A DNA stretch of 64,000 nucleotides from Pantoea deleyi (GTDB taxonomy: Bacteria; Pseudomonadota; Gammaproteobacteria; Enterobacterales; Enterobacteriaceae): NCBI RefSeq assembly GCF_022647325.1, contig NZ_CP071405.1, positions 1,116,001 to 1,180,000 on the forward strand, written 5' to 3'. Shown in pieces: positions 59,938 through 64,000 of the stretch (the first letter of the stretch is position 1; each line of letters starts with the position of its first letter). Under the pieces are notes generated by a model. The model saw nothing but the letters and a program-made list of their open reading frames with translations. It was not told where the DNA came from and did no database searches. Both the position numbers and the translations under genes were made by a program.

Positions 59938-59961
59938 GAAAATGCCCGGCCTGCGCCGGGC
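59938..59961 (-). terminator. Hairpin after the aldo/keto reductase gene
   Basis: GCCCGGC and GCCGGGC pair around CTGC; the minus strand continues with ATTTTCCC. A modest terminator. Confidence 0.6.
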
Positions 59962-59971
59962 GGGAAACGCG

Positions 59972-60961
59972 TTACAGCAGGGCCGCGTCAATCGCCGCCA
60001 GCTCGCTGTCGCTGAACTGACGGCGGGTGAGCATCGCCACCGCGTCATCGATCTGCGCCGTTTTACTGGCACCAATCAGCACCGAGGTGACACGCTCATC
60101 GCGCAGCACCCACGCCAGCGCCATCTGCGCCAGCTTCTGTCCGCGCTGCTGCGCGATCAGGTTCAGCTTACGCACCTTCTCCATCTTCTCTTCAGTCAGC
60201 TGACTCTCATTCAGGAATTTGCTGCCGCTGGCCGCGCGTGAATCTTCCGGGATGCCCTGCAGATAGCGATCGGTGAGCACGCCGCCCGCCAGCGGCGAGA
60301 AGGCGATACAGCCGACGCCCGCCTCACCCAGCGTCTGAAGCAATCCCTGTTCGGGCGTGCGCTCAAACATCGAATAGCGCGGCTGGTGAATCAGGCAGGG
60401 CGTGCCGAGGTCGCGCAGGATCGCGATCGCCTGCGCAGCCCGATCCGCCGGATAGTTAGACAGGGCCACATAGAGCGCTTTGCCCTGACGCACAACATGG
60501 TCCAGCGCGCGCATTGTCTCTTCCAGCGGCGTGTCGGGATCGGGACGGTGATGATAGAAAATATCGACATACTCCAGCCCCATGCGCTTCAGGCTCTGAT
60601 CCAGACTGGCGACGAGATATTTGCGCGAGCCCCAGTCGCCATACGGCCCCTGCCACATGGTATAGCCCGCTTTGGTGGAGATAATCAGCTCATCACGGTG
60701 AGCACGAAAATCTTCCCGCAGGATCCGGCCAAAGTTCTCCTCGGCGGAACCCGGTGGCGGGCCGTAGTTATTGGCTAAGTCGAAGTGCGTAATCCCCTGG
60801 TCAAAGGCATGACGCAGCAGGGCACGGCTGTTATCGACCCGGGTTGCGTCACCAAAGTTATGCCAGAGCCCCAGCGAAACGGCGGGCAGTTTAATACCGC
60901 TGCGACCGCTGCGACGATATTCCATCTGGTGATAGCGGTCGGGATTGGGAAAAGAGGACAT
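59972..60961 (-). CDS. Aldo/keto reductase, YghZ-like
   Basis: This 329-residue NADPH-dependent reductase is close to E. coli YghZ/Gpr (L-glyceraldehyde 3-phosphate reductase, 346 residues) in LSLGLWHNFGD, FDLANNYGPPPGSAEENFGRILREDF and SLKRMGLEYVDIFYHHR. The catalytic tyrosine is in NNYGPPPG, the lysine in ISTKAGY and the histidine in YHHR. Methylglyoxal or glyceraldehyde phosphate detoxification is the family role. It is not found at this place in E. coli. Confidence 0.85.
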   Translation of the reverse strand: MSSFPNPDRYHQMEYRRSGRSGIKLPAVSLGLWHNFGDATRVDNSRALLRHAFDQGITHFDLANNYGPPPGSAEENFGRILREDFRAHRDELIISTKAGYTMWQGPYGDWGSRKYLVASLDQSLKRMGLEYVDIFYHHRPDPDTPLEETMRALDHVVRQGKALYVALSNYPADRAAQAIAILRDLGTPCLIHQPRYSMFERTPEQGLLQTLGEAGVGCIAFSPLAGGVLTDRYLQGIPEDSRAASGSKFLNESQLTEEKMEKVRKLNLIAQQRGQKLAQMALAWVLRDERVTSVLIGASKTAQIDDAVAMLTRRQFSDSELAAIDAALL

Positions 60962-61180
60962 TCAGCGCTCCAGGTTAAAAACGAGAAAATGTGCCAGAAC
61001 GCTCTCAGTGTATACGGTTACACTCAGTGACAGCGCGCTACAGATCGCGTTTTTACAGAATATTCCGCCAGCGTAACGCCCGCTTTCCAGGCATTGTGGC
61101 TGGCAAAAAGCGCCGTTCGCCTCGCTAATTTAATCGTCTGTCAGATACTTAACCCAACTCTTCCCTGAAAGGAATGCGCA

Positions 61181-62833
61181 ATGTCCACGTTCACTGTTGG
61201 AGATTACCTGCTGACCCGTCTGCAGGAGATCGGTATCAGGCATCTGTTTGGCGTGCCGGGCGACTATAACCTGCAATTTCTCGATCGGGTTATCGCGCAT
61301 CCACTCATCAGCTGGGTGGGCTGTGCCAACGAGCTGAATGCCGCTTACGCGGCGGATGGCTATGCCCGCTGCAACGGCGCAGGGGCGCTGCTGACCACCT
61401 TCGGCGTCGGCGAGCTCAGTGCGATTAACGGCATCGCGGGCAGTTATGCAGAGTATCTGCCAGTGATCCATATCGTGGGCGCACCGGCGACTCAGGCGCA
61501 GCGTCAGGGTGACTGTGTGCATCATTCGCTGGGCGACGGCGATTTTCAGCATTTCATTCGCATGGCCGGGGAGGTAAGTGCGGCCACGGCACAGCTCACC
61601 ACCGATAACGCCACGGCCGAAATAGACCGGGTGATCGTCAGTGCGCTGCAGGCCCGCCGCCCCGGCTATCTTTCGATCGCCGTCGATGTTGCGGCCCATG
61701 AAGTTGCTCCGCCGACGCAGCCGTTGCAGACCACGCAGCCCGCATCGGCGGCGGTTCGTCATGCGTTCCGCGAAGCGGCGGAACGTCTGCTGGCTCCGGC
61801 CGCGCGGGTTTCCCTGCTGGCCGACTTTCTGGCGCTGCGCTGGCAGCAGCAGTCCGCCCTGGCCGCGCTGCGCAGAGGGCGCGCCATTCCCTGTGCCTCG
61901 CTGCTGATGGGCAAGGGCGTGGTGGATGAACAGCAGCCCGGTTTTGTCGGCACCTATGCCGGGGAGGCGAGTGCTGGCCAGGTTCGTGAGCAGATAGAGC
62001 AGGTGGATGTGGCGATCTGCGTCGGGGTGCGCTTTACCGACACCCTGACGGCAGGCTTTACGCAGCAGTTTGATGCGGCACGACTGATCGATCTGCAGCC
62101 GTTCAGCGCCACGGTGGCGGGCGAAGAGTTTGCGCCGCTGTCGATGGCCGACGCGCTCGCTGAACTGCAGCCGCTGTTTGAGCGCTATGGCGCGCAGTGG
62201 CAGCCCGCCGCCGCGCTGTCTGAATGGCCGTCGGCTGAACCGGCGGCCGTGATCAGCCAGCACGCCTTCTGGCAGGCGATGCAGCGCTTCCTGCAGCCGG
62301 GCGATCTGATCGTGGCCGATCAGGGCACCGCCGCCTTTGGCGCTGCGGCGCTGAGACTGCCTTCGCAGGCGGAACTGCTGGTCCAGCCATTGTGGGGCTC
62401 AATCGGCTATACTCTTCCGGCAGCGTTTGGCGCACAGACCGCCCAACCCGATCGCCGGGTGATCCTGATTATCGGCGACGGTTCGGCGCAGCTGACTATC
62501 CAGGAACTGGGGTCGATGCTGCGCGATCGGCAACCGCTGATACTCTTTTTACTGAACAATGAAGGGTATACTGTCGAACGCGCGATTCATGGCGCCACGC
62601 AGCGCTACAATGATATCGCGCAGTGGAACTGGACGGCCCTGCCGCACGCCTTTAGCCTGCAGAAGCAGGCGCAGAGCTGGCGCATCAGTGAAACGGTGCA
62701 GCTGGATGAGGTGATGGCGCGGCTGGCTGAACCTCAGACGCTGTCGCTGGTTGAAGTGATCATGCAGAAAGCAGATCTGCCGCCCCTGCTTCGAAAAGTC
62801 ACCGCCTGCCTGAATCAACGCAACGGCGGCTAA
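61181..62833 (+). CDS. ipdC: Indolepyruvate decarboxylase IpdC
   Basis: This 550-residue thiamine-diphosphate decarboxylase converts indole-3-pyruvate to indole-3-acetaldehyde, the key step of tryptophan-dependent auxin synthesis. It carries the ThDP/Mg motif GDGSAQLTIQELGSML...NNEGYTVE, the activating glutamate in CANELNAAYAADGYAR, and the histidine pair VHHSLGDGDF. Close phenylpyruvate decarboxylases share these motifs, so substrate choice is inferred from the known IpdC of Pantoea and Enterobacter. AAAGGAA is 6-12 bases upstream. It is followed by a terminator, then glk. Confidence 0.9.
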   Translation: MSTFTVGDYLLTRLQEIGIRHLFGVPGDYNLQFLDRVIAHPLISWVGCANELNAAYAADGYARCNGAGALLTTFGVGELSAINGIAGSYAEYLPVIHIVGAPATQAQRQGDCVHHSLGDGDFQHFIRMAGEVSAATAQLTTDNATAEIDRVIVSALQARRPGYLSIAVDVAAHEVAPPTQPLQTTQPASAAVRHAFREAAERLLAPAARVSLLADFLALRWQQQSALAALRRGRAIPCASLLMGKGVVDEQQPGFVGTYAGEASAGQVREQIEQVDVAICVGVRFTDTLTAGFTQQFDAARLIDLQPFSATVAGEEFAPLSMADALAELQPLFERYGAQWQPAAALSEWPSAEPAAVISQHAFWQAMQRFLQPGDLIVADQGTAAFGAAALRLPSQAELLVQPLWGSIGYTLPAAFGAQTAQPDRRVILIIGDGSAQLTIQELGSMLRDRQPLILFLLNNEGYTVERAIHGATQRYNDIAQWNWTALPHAFSLQKQAQSWRISETVQLDEVMARLAEPQTLSLVEVIMQKADLPPLLRKVTACLNQRNGG

Positions 62834-62898
62834 GATTCAGATAGTTGCCGCTGTGCAGGGTGGCCTATCGCGGTTAGGCTGTAGCGCACCTGAGTAAG

Positions 62899-62934
62899 AC
62901 GCTCACCAATCGCACCGGTGAGCGTTGTTGTTTT
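62899..62934 (+). terminator. Terminator after ipdC
   Basis: ACGCTCACC and GGTGAGCGT form a 9-bp perfect stem around nine bases, followed by TGTTGTTTTA. Confidence 0.75.
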
Positions 62935-62993
62935 ATGGGCAGAAATTTATAGTGTCCTCCAACTCTTAAGACCCCAAGCGGAGCAACAGAAGA

Positions 62994-63959
62994 ATGACAA
63001 CCTATGCCTTGGTCGGCGATGTCGGCGGTACTAACGCGCGCCTCGCCCTTTGTGAGGTGGAAAGCGGCAGCATCACCCAGGCCAAAACATTCTCAACATC
63101 AGAATATGACAGCCTCGAAGCCGTCATCCGCCACTATCTTGATGAACAACAGCAGGATGTTAAAGATGGCTGTATTGCCATTGCCTGCCCGATTACCGAT
63201 GACTGGGTTGAAATGACCAACCATGACTGGGCGTTTTCCACGCGCAAGCTCAAAGAGAACATCGGTTTTGAACACCTGGAAATCATTAACGACTTCACTG
63301 CGGTATCCATGGCGATTCCGATGCTGACCGCCGATAACGTGATTCAGTTTGGCGGCACCGAGCCGGTTAAAGATAAACCTATTGCGATTTACGGTGCCGG
63401 AACCGGACTGGGCGTCAGCCATCTGGTGCACGTCGACAAGCGCTGGGTGAGTCTGCCGGGCGAGGGCGGCCATGTCGATCTCGCGGCGAACAGTGAAGAA
63501 GAAGATCAGATTCTGGAAGTGCTGCGCGAAGAGCTGGGCCATGTTTCAGCCGAACGCGTGCTGTCAGGCGCGGGTCTGGTTAACCTCTACCGGGCGATTG
63601 TGAAGGTCGATAATCGCGTGCCGGAAAACCTGAAGCCGAAAGACGTGAGCCAGCGTGCGCTGGATGACAGCTGCATCGACTGCCGTCGTGCCCTGTCGAT
63701 GTTCTGCGTCATCATGGGGCGTTTCGGTGGCAATCTGGCGCTGAATCTCGGCACCTTTGGCGGCGTCTATATCGCGGGCGGCATTGTGCCTCGCTTCCTG
63801 GAGTTCTTTAAGGCTTCCGGCTTCCGCGCCGCCTTTGAAGATAAAGGGCGCTTCCGTGACTATGTGGCCAGCATCCCGGTCTACATGATCACGCACGATC
63901 AGCCTGGTCTGCTGGGCGCGGGCGCGCATCTGCGCCAGACGCTGGGTCGCATCCTCTGA
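62994..63959 (+). CDS. glk: Glucokinase Glk
   Basis: The 321-residue enzyme phosphorylates glucose with ATP; length equals E. coli Glk. The N-terminal phosphate loop is [12 protein letters not shown], the catalytic aspartate lies in IINDFTAV, and adenosine-site [12 protein letters not shown] and GEGGHVDLA are present. It would act on free glucose produced inside the cell, alongside PTS glucose uptake. The window ends 41 bases after its stop. Confidence 0.96.
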   Translation: MTTYALVGDVGGTNARLALCEVESGSITQAKTFSTSEYDSLEAVIRHYLDEQQQDVKDGCIAIACPITDDWVEMTNHDWAFSTRKLKENIGFEHLEIINDFTAVSMAIPMLTADNVIQFGGTEPVKDKPIAIYGAGTGLGVSHLVHVDKRWVSLPGEGGHVDLAANSEEEDQILEVLREELGHVSAERVLSGAGLVNLYRAIVKVDNRVPENLKPKDVSQRALDDSCIDCRRALSMFCVIMGRFGGNLALNLGTFGGVYIAGGIVPRFLEFFKASGFRAAFEDKGRFRDYVASIPVYMITHDQPGLLGAGAHLRQTLGRIL

Positions 63960-64000
63960 TTCTGCCTTATCCCGCCTGAGTTTCCGGTCCGCAAAGTCTG
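63960..64000 (+). other. Window end after glk
   Basis: Forty-one bases that show no terminator or gene. The next gene is outside the window. Confidence 0.4.

Noticed and set aside
61130..62263. Long open frame (377 codons) on the minus strand opposite ipdC
   Set aside because: Antisense shadow of a GC-rich gene with intact decarboxylase motifs; no independent support.

Overview
This window is bacterial chromosome from an enterobacterium of the Erwiniaceae, most likely Pantoea (P. agglomerans/vagans group). The base composition is moderately GC-rich, and nearly every protein is a close relative of an Escherichia coli one. The gene order is the inverted counterpart of the E. coli K-12 glk to bcp segment. 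The indolepyruvate decarboxylase gene beside glk fits plant-associated Pantoea. I see no prophage, insertion sequence, CRISPR array, plasmid gene or restriction/defence locus. The species assignment is inference from protein resemblance and gene content, not from a search.

Layout from left to right. (1) 1-4419: the end of an ABC importer operon (permease, permease, ATPase) closed by a GpdQ-like class III phosphodiesterase, then a membrane diguanylate cyclase. (2) 4495-14579: bcp, gcvR, dapA, bamC, purC, ypfJ, tmcA, ypfH, ypfN, dapE, yffB and the 20-residue peptide gene ypfM. (3) 14678-20389: acrD and a nitrate two-component pair in which narP lies directly after narQ. (4) 20652-29077: a small DUF1471 protein, ansP, nudK, ypfG, ampH, and the tktB/talA pair. 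(5) 29424-33705: hemF, two unrecognised small overlapping genes, amiA, ypeA, yfeZ and yfeY. (6) 33952-45925: a sulfur block (cysPTWA, cysM, cysK, cysZ) that encloses a CpxRA-like two-component system and the ptsH-ptsI-crr sugar phosphotransferase operon. (7) 46144-51846: zipA, ligA, ypeB, yfeH, yfeR and a FlxA-like gene. (8) 52352-56266: the tRNA-Val x3/tRNA-Lys cluster, gltX, yfeC, an FNT anion channel and two tRNA-Ala genes. (9) 56541-63959: nupC and mntH (divergent), ypeC, an aldo/keto reductase, ipdC and glk.

How the genes work together. CysPTWA imports sulfate or thiosulfate, CysZ imports sulfate, and CysK and CysM make cysteine from sulfide or thiosulfate. HPr, EI and EIIA-Glc form the general phosphotransferase relay, and Glk phosphorylates free glucose. 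DapA and DapE act in lysine/diaminopimelate synthesis. TktB and TalA form the stationary-phase pentose phosphate pair. ZipA and LigA serve division and DNA joining. GltX charges tRNA-Glu and sits beside tRNA genes with strong, GC-discriminator promoters.

Regulatory sites read directly from sequence include a PurR box at purC, an MntR-type operator at mntH, consensus promoters for both tRNA clusters, a sigma-S-like -10 for talA-tktB and many intrinsic terminators. The less explained features are: an 84-bp direct repeat carrying the 3' end and terminator of tRNA-Lys; the two small overlapping genes beside hemF; the lineage-specific two-component system at cysM/crr; a perfect GTAACGCGTTAC palindrome in front of nupC; and a hairpin between ptsH and ptsI. 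I did not find a convincing, wholly new multi-gene system here.
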